From: Micromonospora vinacea
Lineage (GTDB): Bacteria > Actinomycetota > Actinomycetes > Mycobacteriales > Micromonosporaceae
Reading direction: 5' to 3'
Assembly: GCF_015751785.1 (NCBI RefSeq)
Contig: NZ_JADOTY010000001.1
Location: forward strand, 3,534,001 to 3,598,000
Length of the DNA: 64,000 nucleotides
The notes beneath the pieces are model-generated. The model was not told the DNA's origin. It worked only from the letters and a program-made list of their open reading frames with translations, and did not search any database. A program made the position numbers and the translations under genes. This document shows, in pieces, positions 26,289 through 35,000 of this stretch (positions within the stretch are counted from its first letter, which is position 1; each line of letters opens with the position of its first letter).

Positions 26289-26537
26289 TCAGCTGGCGGC
26301 GGTGGCCGACCGGTCCGGGGTGCCCGATCCGGCACCCCGCACCACCAGTTGGTCGAGCAGGGTGCGCGTCGCCTCGGCCACGGCGGCCACCGCGGCGTCG
26401 AACGCGGCGGCGTTGTGCGCGGCGGGCGCCCGGAAACCAGAAATCTTCCGGACGTACTGCAACGCCGCCGCCTCGACGTCCGCGTCGGTCACCTGCGGGG
26501 TGAACGGTTCCCGCAGCGTCTTGATGCTCCGGCACAT
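26289..26537 (-). CDS. DUF2277 family protein
   Basis: An 82-residue protein of the DUF2277 family, recognised by the family start MCRSIKTLREPFTPQ and the segment AALQYVRKISGFRAPAAHNAAAFDAAV. The start is ATG 26537 with GAGGAGGAGC upstream, rather than an upstream GTG at 26558. Function unknown. It is transcribed away from the fxs cluster. Confidence 0.82.
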   Translation of the reverse strand: MCRSIKTLREPFTPQVTDADVEAAALQYVRKISGFRAPAAHNAAAFDAAVAAVAEATRTLLDQLVVRGAGSGTPDRSATAAS

Positions 26538-26597
26538 GTCAGCTCCTCCTCGGTCCAACGCGGTCTACCACTCGCCGTGCCGGCTATGGTACCGACG

Positions 26598-26626
26598 GTG
26601 ACACTGGGTCGATATTTGTCTATCCT
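26598..26626 (+). promoter_or_regulatory. predicted promoter of the fxs operon
   Basis: GTGACA (26598-26603), a 17-nt spacer and TATCCT (26621-26626) form a good -35/-10 pair about 75 nt upstream of fxsA. No other pair of this quality is visible before the cluster. Confidence 0.5.
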
Positions 26627-26700
26627 GGTCACGGACCAGAGCCGTTCGAGCCACAGCCGCCGCTCGCGCTCCCAGCGCCCCGGGCCCCCGGAGACTCATT

Positions 26701-26889
26701 GTGGACCATGCCCCCGCCCGCACATCCCGTCCCGACCTAGACAATCTCACCCGTAGCCTGCACACCCCGCTGGACCGGATCCCCGTCGAGCACGCCGATC
26801 TGATCGAGGCGGTGCGCAGGCGCGTCGTCACGAACGACTCCGTGCCGTCCGGCACCGTGGCCGTCGCCGCCTTCAACTCGTCCATCTGA
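26701..26889 (+). CDS. fxsA: FxSxx-COOH precursor peptide FxsA
   Basis: Precursor of a cyclophane-containing RiPP, 62 residues. A hydrophilic leader (RPDLDNLTRSLHTPLDRIPV; LIEAVRRRVV) is followed by an Ala/Val stretch and the diagnostic C-terminus F58-N59-S60-S61-I62, which fits F-x-S-x-x-COOH. Radical SAM maturases of the FxsB class join the aromatic ring of the Phe to the side-chain carbon of the third residue, so F58-S60 is the expected crosslink. GTG 26701 is the start, with GGAG about 10 nt upstream. The maturase gene starts 3 nt after its stop. Confidence 0.9.
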   Translation: MDHAPARTSRPDLDNLTRSLHTPLDRIPVEHADLIEAVRRRVVTNDSVPSGTVAVAAFNSSI

Positions 26890-26892
26890 GCG

Positions 26893-29229
26893 ATGGCCTG
26901 CCGGTGCGGTGCACCCGGAGTGGGCGGATCCTGCCGGCGGATCAGTCAGTTCGTGCTGAAGGTGCACAGCCGGTGTGACCTCAGCTGCGACCACTGCTAC
27001 GTCTACCAGCACGCCGACCAGACCTGGCGTGGCCGCCCGGCGCGGATGCCGCCGGCCACGGTCCAGGCCGCCGCACGGCGGATCGCCGAACACGCCCGCG
27101 AGCACGGCCTGCCGGTCGTGCACGTGGTGCTGCACGGGGGTGAGCCGCTGCTGCTGGGCGCCGCCGGGTTGCGGGAGGTGCTGGCCGAGCTGCGCACGAC
27201 GATCACCCCCTGGGCGCGGCTCGACCTGCGCATGCAGACCAACGGCGTACTGCTCGACGAGGAGCTGTGCCGGCTCTTCGTCGAGTACGACGTGCGGGTC
27301 GGGGTCTCCTTCGACGGCGACCGCGCCGCCAACGACCGCCACCGGGTCTTCGCCCACGGCGGCAGCAGCCACGACCAGGTCCGGCGGGCGCTGGCTCTGC
27401 TCCGGCGACCGGAGCACCGCTCCAGCTACGCCGGCATCCTCTGCACCATCGACGTCCGCAACGACCCGGACCGGGTGTACGAGGCACTGCTGGCCGAGAG
27501 CCCGCCCCGCGTCGACCTGCTGCTGCCCCACGCCACCTGGGACCACCCCCCGCAGCGCCCCGGCGCGGACCCCACCCCGTACGCGGACTGGCTGGGGCGG
27601 ATCCACCGGCGGTGGGTGGACGACGGGCGGCCGATGTCGATCCGGATGTTCGAGGCGCTGCGCCCGGGCGGCGGTGGTACCGAGGCGTTCGGCCTCGCGC
27701 CGGCCGACGTGCTGGTCATCGAGGCGGACGGCAGTTGGGAGCAGGTCGACTCGCTGAAGACCGCGTACCACGGTGCGGCCGGCACCGGGTTCGACGTGTT
27801 CGACCACCCGGTGGACGAGGTCGCGCGGCACCCCGGGGTCGCCGTCCGGCAGGACGGCGTGGACGGGCTCTGCGCGACCTGCCGGTCCTGCCCGGTGGTC
27901 GACCGGTGCGGCGGTGGCCTGTACGCCCACCGCTGGCGCACCGGGTCGGGCTTCGACAACCCCTCGGTGTACTGCGCCGACCTGCTCCGCCTGATCGACA
28001 CAGTGGACGCCCACCCGCCGCCCACACCGCCCGCGTCGGGCGAATGGTCCGCCACCTCGCCGGTCGACGAGTTGCTGGACGACCTGGCGACCGGGCACGG
28101 GTCGACGTCGACGCTCGCGCTGCTCGCCGCCACCCAGCTCTCCATCACCCGGGCGCTGCTGGCGGCCTGCCGGGACCGGTCCGGCACCAGCGCCGCCTGG
28201 GAGCTTCTCGTCCACCTCGACCAGGCGGCGCCGGAGGCGGTTCGGGCGGTCCTGGCGCACCCGTTCGTCCGGCCCGCGCTGGTGCACCGCCTCGACCCGT
28301 CGGCCCCGCCCGGTCTCGGCGCGGCGGTCGACCCACTGCCGGCCCTCGCCATCGCGGCGGCGCTGCGGGCCGGCGTCCCGGCCGCGATGCCCGTCCCGGT
28401 GCGGGCCGACACGATCACGTTGCCCACGCTCGGCAGCCTGGTGCTGCCCGGCCTGGGGGAGAGCGCCGAGGTGACCGTCCGGCCCGGCGAGGTCCAGATC
28501 CGGGGCGGGTCGGTCGCGCAGACGGTGCTCCTCGATCCGCTGGCGTCGCCGTCGACCGGCTGGCTTCCGACCCGCGACGTGCCGGTGCCCGGTGGCCGGT
28601 TGCTCCTGGAGGACGGCGACCCGTACCGCGACTGCTACGGCCAGCCGGTGGAATCCCGTCTGGAGGTGCCGGCGGCGCGGGCGTTGGGCCGTACCCTGGC
28701 GGAGGCCTGGCAGGTCGTGCACCGGGACGTGCCGGCGCACGCGGCCGCGCTCGACGGCGGTCTGCGTGCCGTCGTCCCGTTGGCGCCCGACCCGGCGCGA
28801 CCCCTGCGGAGCGCGACCGCCCGGCACGCGTTCGGCGCGGTCGCCGTCACCCCGCATCCCGACCCGGAGGCGATGGCGGTGCTGCTCGTGCACGAGTGGC
28901 AGCACGCGAAGCTGGGTGCGGTGCTCGACCTGTACGACCTGGTCGAACCCGGGCAGGAAGGCCGGATCCGGGTGCCCTGGCGCCCCGACCCGCGGCCACC
29001 GGAGGGCGTGCTCCAGGGGGTGTACGCCCACCTCGCCGTCACCCAGGTCTGGCAGTCCCGGGCGGCCACCGACCAGCGGGACGCGTCGGCGCACGCGGCC
29101 CACTTCCTGGCCTGGACCCGGGACGGCGTCGACGCGCTGCTGGCCAGCCGGTCGCTCACCGCGGCGGGTGAGCGGTTCGTCGGCCAGCTGCGCCACGCCC
29201 TGGAGGAGACCCGTGTCGGGTCCAGATGA
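26893..29229 (+). CDS. fxsB: FxsB radical SAM/SPASM cyclophane maturase with HExxH extension
   Basis: A 778-residue maturase for FxsA. The radical SAM cluster motif is C28-DLS-C32-DH-C35, after a Cys-rich N-terminus (C3, C5, C14). The SPASM region has C327, C330, C333, C339 and C361, enough for auxiliary Fe-S binding. Residues about 390-778 form the extension specific to this class, containing H667-E-W-Q-H671, an intact HExxH zinc-metallopeptidase-like motif, within LLVHEWQHAKLGAVLDLYDL. Forms of FxsB with a degraded motif are known, so the extension here may still be catalytic, perhaps a leader or product peptidase. It overlaps the AAC(3) gene by 17 nt. Confidence 0.92.
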   Translation: MACRCGAPGVGGSCRRISQFVLKVHSRCDLSCDHCYVYQHADQTWRGRPARMPPATVQAAARRIAEHAREHGLPVVHVVLHGGEPLLLGAAGLREVLAELRTTITPWARLDLRMQTNGVLLDEELCRLFVEYDVRVGVSFDGDRAANDRHRVFAHGGSSHDQVRRALALLRRPEHRSSYAGILCTIDVRNDPDRVYEALLAESPPRVDLLLPHATWDHPPQRPGADPTPYADWLGRIHRRWVDDGRPMSIRMFEALRPGGGGTEAFGLAPADVLVIEADGSWEQVDSLKTAYHGAAGTGFDVFDHPVDEVARHPGVAVRQDGVDGLCATCRSCPVVDRCGGGLYAHRWRTGSGFDNPSVYCADLLRLIDTVDAHPPPTPPASGEWSATSPVDELLDDLATGHGSTSTLALLAATQLSITRALLAACRDRSGTSAAWELLVHLDQAAPEAVRAVLAHPFVRPALVHRLDPSAPPGLGAAVDPLPALAIAAALRAGVPAAMPVPVRADTITLPTLGSLVLPGLGESAEVTVRPGEVQIRGGSVAQTVLLDPLASPSTGWLPTRDVPVPGGRLLLEDGDPYRDCYGQPVESRLEVPAARALGRTLAEAWQVVHRDVPAHAAALDGGLRAVVPLAPDPARPLRSATARHAFGAVAVTPHPDPEAMAVLLVHEWQHAKLGAVLDLYDLVEPGQEGRIRVPWRPDPRPPEGVLQGVYAHLAVTQVWQSRAATDQRDASAHAAHFLAWTRDGVDALLASRSLTAAGERFVGQLRHALEETRVGSR

Positions 29230-30037
29230 GCACGCACTGCCCAGACTGGGCCGCCCCCGCCTCGCCGACGACCTGCGGGCGCTGGGCGTACGCCCGGGGG
29301 TGTGCCTGCTGGTGCACTGTGGCCTCCGTCGGGTCGGCCCGCTGGAGCACGGCCCGGCGACCCTCGCCGGCGCGCTGCGCGACGTCCTCGGCCCGGCCGG
29401 CACGCTGCTGGTGCCCACCCAGACCGATGGCAACTCGACCACCTCCCGAGCCCACCTGGCAGCCACCGCCGGCATGGACCAGGCGCAGCGCGAACGGTAC
29501 GAGGCGGCGCTGCCCGGCTGGGACCGCCGGACCACCCCCTCCCAGCGGATGGGTGCGCTCGCCGAGTACGTCCGGTGCACTCCCGGTGCCGTGCGCAGTG
29601 ACCATCCACAGACTTCCTTCGCCGCGCTGGGCCCTCGGGCCCGGCAGCTCACCGACGGCCATGACCTCACCTGCCACCTGGGGGAACGCTCACCGGTTGG
29701 CGGCCTCTACGCGGCGGACGGTCAGATCCTGCTGCTCGGCCTCGGCTACGAGGCGTGCAGCGCCCTGCACCTGGCCGAGTACCGGCTGCCGGTGCCGTTG
29801 CCCGAGCGCGAATACCACTGCTTCCGGCTCGTCGACGGGCGGCGGGTCCGCCTCGACTTCCGGGCGCTCGACCTGGACGACAGGGACTTCCCGATGGTCG
29901 GGGCCGCGCTCGACGAGACGCCGTTGGTGCGCCGCGGTCGGGTGGGGCGGGCCACCGCCCGGCTGCTGCCGGCGCGGGCCGCTGTCGACTTCGCGACTGG
30001 TTGGTTCGCCACGAACCGGTTGGCGGCGCGGCGTTGA
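29213..30037 (+). CDS. AAC(3)-family N-acetyltransferase in the fxs operon
   Basis: A 274-residue protein of the aminoglycoside 3-N-acetyltransferase family (antibiotic_NAT fold). LLVHCGLRRVGPLEHGP matches the N-terminal LxVHsSLxxxG motif; GTLLVPTQT, the SDHPQTSFAALGPRA His/acyl-transfer region and LLLLGLGYEACSALHLAEYR with the conserved His also fit. GTG 29213 follows GGAGGAG and overlaps the end of fxsB. AAC(3) homologues recur in FxS clusters, so its likely substrate is the peptide or another cluster product, not a clinical aminoglycoside. That assignment is inference. Confidence 0.85.
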   Translation: MSGPDEHALPRLGRPRLADDLRALGVRPGVCLLVHCGLRRVGPLEHGPATLAGALRDVLGPAGTLLVPTQTDGNSTTSRAHLAATAGMDQAQRERYEAALPGWDRRTTPSQRMGALAEYVRCTPGAVRSDHPQTSFAALGPRARQLTDGHDLTCHLGERSPVGGLYAADGQILLLGLGYEACSALHLAEYRLPVPLPEREYHCFRLVDGRRVRLDFRALDLDDRDFPMVGAALDETPLVRRGRVGRATARLLPARAAVDFATGWFATNRLAARR

Positions 30038-30089
30038 CGCGGGGACTACGCTGATGTTCCGGCCGCGTGGGGAGGGCGGAGGGGCAGCG

Positions 30090-30749
30090 GTGAGCACAGT
30101 GGACGCACCCTCCAGAGCACGCGCCCCGCTCTTCTTCATCAGCTATTCGCGGGCACCGGTCGGCCGGGCCACCGGCAAACCCGCCGAGTACGTCTCCCGT
30201 TTCTTCGAGGACCTCTCCGTCCACGTCAGCGAGCTGGTCGGCCCGGTGACCGGAGTGGACGCCGGCTTCCTGGACACCTCCATCGCCGGCGGCGAACGCT
30301 GGAGCCCGGAGCTTCTCCAGGCCGCCGGCACCTGCCAGGTCTTCGTTCCGCTGGTGTCCAGCGCGCTGCTCGGCAGCGAGTGGTGTGGCCGGGAGTGGGA
30401 CGCGTTCTCCCGCCGACGGATCACCCCGCGACACAGCTCCGCCTCGGTCCACGAGACGGCGATCGTGCCGGTGACCTGGTCGCCGACGAACGGCACCGTT
30501 CTGCCCCGGGTGCTCCGCGACATCCAGCGCTTCACCCCGACCGCGATGCCGGATCCCGACATCGCGGTGCACTACCAGCGGGACGGGGTCTACGGCTTGC
30601 TGACCATGCAGTGGGAGAACGCGTACCGGGCGGTGGTCTGGCGGCTCGCGCAGCGGATCGTGGCCATCCACCGGTCGTACCTTGTCGAACCCTGGGTGCC
30701 GGCGAGCGTGGACGAGCTGTGCAACCGGTTCGCCGAGGAGTCGACGTGA
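30090..30749 (+). CDS. TIR-like protein of the FxS system
   Basis: A 219-residue single TIR-like domain protein. It begins with the betaA strand APLFFISYSR (about residues 12-21) and contains VDAGFLDTSIAGGERW, CQVFVPLVSSALLGSEW and W98-C-G-R-E102-W, where E102 occupies the position of the catalytic Glu of NADase TIR domains. ATP- or membrane-binding modules are absent. GTG 30090 follows GGAGGGG. The stop overlaps the fxsC start by 4 nt. It resembles FxsC closely enough to be its paralogue and partner. Confidence 0.82.
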   Translation: MSTVDAPSRARAPLFFISYSRAPVGRATGKPAEYVSRFFEDLSVHVSELVGPVTGVDAGFLDTSIAGGERWSPELLQAAGTCQVFVPLVSSALLGSEWCGREWDAFSRRRITPRHSSASVHETAIVPVTWSPTNGTVLPRVLRDIQRFTPTAMPDPDIAVHYQRDGVYGLLTMQWENAYRAVVWRLAQRIVAIHRSYLVEPWVPASVDELCNRFAEEST

Positions 30750-32017
30750 GCCCGCCGGCGGACCGGCGCCGAACCGGGGCGCGCGGAACGTACTTCTTCC
30801 TGAGCTACGCCCACTCGGCGCCGCCCCCGGGTGCCCGGGCCGACGCCGACGTCTGGGTCGGCCAGTTCTTCGCCGACCTGACCGACGAGGTGCGGCGGCA
30901 GGCGCGCCCGGTCGCCGGAATGCGGATCGGCTTCTTCGACCAGCACATCCCGTTGGGCGCCGACTGGAAGGCGGCCCTCGCCGAGGCGCTCGGTGACGCC
31001 GAGGTCTTCGTCCCGCTCTACTCACCCGGCTACTTCAGCCGCCCCTGGGCGTTGGGAGAGCAGGAGTCCTTCCGGGCCCGGCTGGCCGCCGCCGGGTCGG
31101 CCCGGCTCACCGCCGGCCACCTCACCCCGGTGCTGTGGATCCCGTTCCCCCCGTGGGAGGCCCACCCGGAGCTGGACGGCGCCCTGGACCTGGGCAGGGA
31201 CGTCCCGGAGTACGCCGCCGACGGCCTGCGCGCATTCTGCATGCTGGCCTCCTACCGAGCCCAGTACGAGCTGCTGCTGAGCCGCCTGGCGAGCCGGATC
31301 GTGCACACCGCCGAGCGGCGACCGATGGGCCCGTCCCGGGCGCCCGGCCTGGACGAGGTGGTCCGTCCCGCGCCGACCGACCCGGACTTCGTCGTCGCCG
31401 TCCTGGCCCCGACCCGGGACCGGCTGCCGGCCGATCGCGACCCCGCCGGCTACGCCGCCAGCGGCCGGCTCTGGCGGCCGTACGGGCGTAGCCAGCAACT
31501 GCCCGCCGCCGAGTACGCGGTCAGCACCGCCGAGCGGCTCGGGCTGTCGGCCCGTACCGAGGACTTCGCGCAGGCATCCGCGCTGCTCGACCGGCGGCCG
31601 GCCGTGTTGCTGGTCGACCCGTGGATCGCGGCGGCGCCGGACGCGGCCGGGGTCCTCGCCCGCCTGCTGCACGGCCTGCGGGAGTGGGTCGTTCCGCTGG
31701 TGGTCACCGACGACGACGACAGCCAGGACGCCACCCGCTGGGCCACCGAGGTCACCCAGCTGTTGCAGGACGCCGGTCTGCCCCAGGTGAAGCGCGCGTG
31801 CAGCATGCCGGAGTTCGTCGACCTGATGCCGGCGCTGGTCACCGAGGCTCGCCGGCAGTTCCTCAAGTACGGCCCGGTCGTGCCCTTCGAACCACCGCCG
31901 GAGCCGGTGCCGAGCCTGCGTGACGGCCTGCCCGCCGCCGGTTCGACTGTTTCCACCGACCCCGCGTCCCCGCCTGATGATCCGGCCCCACCGCGTCCCC
32001 ACGGAGAAAACCGATGA
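30746..32017 (+). CDS. fxsC: TIR-like protein FxsC
   Basis: A 423-residue protein. Residues about 15-200 form a TIR-like domain (GTYFFLSYAH; RIGFFDQHIPLGADW; AEVFVPLYSPGYFSRPW, then E105 at the NADase Glu position). Residues about 215-370 form a second Rossmann-like region (DPDFVVAVLAPTRDRLPADR; AVLLVDPWIAAAPDAAG; WVVPLVVTDDDDSQ) typical of FxsC. The C-terminal 40 residues are Pro-rich. GTG 30746 overlaps the preceding stop and the TGA overlaps the fxsT ATG, so TIR, FxsC and FxsT are translationally coupled and likely made in fixed proportion. Confidence 0.88.
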   Translation: MSPPADRRRTGARGTYFFLSYAHSAPPPGARADADVWVGQFFADLTDEVRRQARPVAGMRIGFFDQHIPLGADWKAALAEALGDAEVFVPLYSPGYFSRPWALGEQESFRARLAAAGSARLTAGHLTPVLWIPFPPWEAHPELDGALDLGRDVPEYAADGLRAFCMLASYRAQYELLLSRLASRIVHTAERRPMGPSRAPGLDEVVRPAPTDPDFVVAVLAPTRDRLPADRDPAGYAASGRLWRPYGRSQQLPAAEYAVSTAERLGLSARTEDFAQASALLDRRPAVLLVDPWIAAAPDAAGVLARLLHGLREWVVPLVVTDDDDSQDATRWATEVTQLLQDAGLPQVKRACSMPEFVDLMPALVTEARRQFLKYGPVVPFEPPPEPVPSLRDGLPAAGSTVSTDPASPPDDPAPPRPHGENR

Positions 32018-35000
32018 ACAACGATCGCGAAGGCCAGGTCGTCACCTTCTACTCGTTCAAGGGTGGAACGGGCCGGACGATGGCGCTGGCAAACGTGGCC
32101 TGGATCCTGGCGGCCAGCGGCCGGCGGGTGCTCGTCGCCGACTGGGACCTCGAGTCACCCGGTCTGCACCGCTTCTTCCACCCGTTCCTCGACGCCGAGG
32201 CGATCCAGGGCACCAGCGGCGTGATCGACATGATCCGCGACTACGAGTGGGAGACCACCCGGGTCGACGACCGACCGGACCGCTGGATGGAGCAGTACGC
32301 CCGGGTCGGGCGGCACGCGTTCTCCCTGCGCTGGAACTTCCCCGACGGCGGCGGCCTCGACTTCCTCTCCGCCGGCCGGCAGAACAGCGACTACGCCGTC
32401 TCGGTGAGTGGGCTGGACTGGGACAACTTCTACAACCGGCTGGGCGGGGCGCAGTTCTTCGAGGCGCTGCGGGCGGACATGAAGCGCCAGTACGACTTCA
32501 CCCTGATCGACAGCCGGACGGGCTTGAGCGACGTCGCCGACATCTGCACCCTGCACCTGCCGGACACCCTTGTCGACTGCTTCACCCTCAGCGACCAGGG
32601 CATCGACGGCGCGGCCCGGGTGGCGCACTCGGTACGGGACCGGTACCGGCGACGTGACATCCGGGTCCTGCCGGTGCCGATGCGCGTCGACCAGGCCGAG
32701 AAGGAGCGGGCCGAGGCGGGTCGCCTGCTGGCCATGCGCCGGTTCGCCGGGTTGCCCGCCGGCATGACCGAGGCGGAACGGCGGCGGTACTGGGCCGCTG
32801 TGGAGGTCCCCTACCGGCCGTTCTACGCGTACGAGGAGACCCTCGCGACGTTCGGCGACCCGCCGGGCTCACCGACGTCGCTGCTGGCCGCGTTCGAGAC
32901 GTTGACCGGGATCCTCACCGACGGCGCGGTGACCGCGCTGCCACTGATGGACGAGTCCGTGCGGGAGCGGGGCAAGGCTCGCTTCCGCCGACGCACCGAG
33001 GCGATCGACGACCAGATCGTGCTCCGGTACGCGCCGGAGGACGCCATCTGGGCCGAGTGGCTGGAACGGGTGCTCAGCTCGGCCGGGCTGCGGGTGGTGG
33101 AGCCCACTGCCGCCGTGGGGTCGGCCGGTACGCCGGCCCCGCGCACGCTGACGGTGGTCTCGCCGGCCTACGTGGCGACGCCGTCCGGTGGCCTGCCCGA
33201 CCGGGACACCAGCACCGGCTCCACGGCCCTGGCCGTGTACGTCGCCGACCTGCGGCCGCTGGCGGAGTTCCCGTCCCAGAGTTCCACCAACCTGGTCAAC
33301 GTGAGCGCCACGACCGCCGTGGAGCGGGTGTTGCGGCTGGTCGGCCGGCCGGTGCCGTCGTCGGCGGACGGGCCGGCGGGCGGGGCCACCCGTTACCCCG
33401 GCACCGAGCCACTGATCTTCAACGCCCCCAACCGGAACGCCCGGTTCACCGGCCGGGAGGACGACCTGGCCCGGCTGCGCGCGCAGTTGCAGAGCGGGGG
33501 CAGCGCTGTGGTGCTGCCGGTCGCCCTGCAGGGCATGGGCGGCGTCGGTAAGACGCAGGTGGCCTTGGAATACGTGCACCGGTTCAAGGCCGCGTACGAC
33601 GTGGTCTGGTGGATCGTGGCGGACCCGCCGCAGTTCGTCGACACCGCCCTCGCCGACCTCGCCGGTCGCCTCGGCATCCTCGTCGGTCCCACCCTGCCCG
33701 ACACGGTCCGGTCGGTGCTGCAGGTGCTCGGCCGTGGTGAGCCGTACGAGCGGTGGTTGGTCGTGCTCGACAACGCCGAGGAACTCGACCAGATCGAGCC
33801 CTTCCTGCCGCAGGGCCCCGGGCACGTCCTGTTGACCTCCCGCAACCGCGCGTGGGGTGACCGGGCCAACCCGATCCAGGTGGACGTCTTCGACCGCACC
33901 GAGAGCGTGGCGCACCTCGCCCAGCGGGTGCCCACGATCAGCCCGGAGGAGGCCGACCGTGTTGCCGAGGCGCTCGGCGACCTGCCGATCGCGGTGGCCG
34001 CGGCGGGTGCCTGGCTCGCCGACACCGGCACGTCGGTCGCCGACTACCTGCGGCAGATCGAACGGCACGGCCCCAGCGCCCTCTCCGTGGAGGCGACCTG
34101 GGACCTGTCGCTGAACCGGCTGCTCGAGCGGGCGCCCGCCGCGTACCGGCTGTTGCAGCTCTGCTCGGTGCTGGCCCCGGAGATCGCCCTCGAACTCATC
34201 TACAGCGACGAGATGGCGGCGGCCCTCGTGCCGTTCGACCCGTCGGTGTCGGAGCGGCTCGTGCGCGGCGCCCTGGTCCAGCAGATCAACCGCCTGGCAC
34301 TGCTCAAGCTCGACGTCCAGGGCGGTCGGGTCCAGGTGCACCGGCTGTTGCAGGCGGTGGTCCGCGACCGGATGACCGACGACGAGATCACCGCCGCCCG
34401 ACACCAGGTGCACCTGGTGCTGGCAGCCTCCCGACCCCGTGGCGACGTGGACGACCCGACCACCTGGGCCCGGCTGCGCATGCTCTGGCCGCACCTGGAG
34501 GTCTCCGAGGCGTTGACCTGCCCGGACGAGTCGGTGTGTCAGCTGCTCATCGACCGGGTCCGTTATCTGTGGCAGCGCGGCGGTCTGGACCAGGCCGACG
34601 TGTTCAGCCAGGAGGTGGACGACACCTGGAGCGCGCGGCTCGGCGACACGCGCGAGGAGACCGAGGCGTCGCCGCTGGGCCGCCAGTTGTTGCACCTGCG
34701 GTTCAACCGGGCGAACATCCTGCGCAGCCTGGGCCGGTTCGACGAGGCGCGGGACCTGGACGAGGCGGTGCTCGCCGAGCAACGCCGGCTGCTGGGCCCG
34801 CTGCACCCGCACAGTCTGATGACCGCCGGCAGCCTCGGCGGTGACCTGCGGGCGCTCGGCCGCTACGCCGAGGCCCTGGAACGGGACCGGTCCACCTACG
34901 CCTCCTGGCTCCAGGTGTTCGGCGAGGACCACCCCCGGACGTTGAGCGCCGCCAACAACCTCGCCGTCTCGTACCGGCTGGTCGGCGACTACCGGTCGGC

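Noticed and set aside
26737..29670. 977-codon open frame antisense to fxsB
   Set aside because: High-GC shadow of fxsB: no ribosome binding site, Arg/Gly/Pro-biased composition and no domain. The sense frame carries all FxsB motifs.
29213..30037. a clinical-type aminoglycoside resistance gene
   Set aside because: The fold matches AAC(3), but its tight coupling inside the FxS operon argues for a cluster-specific substrate.
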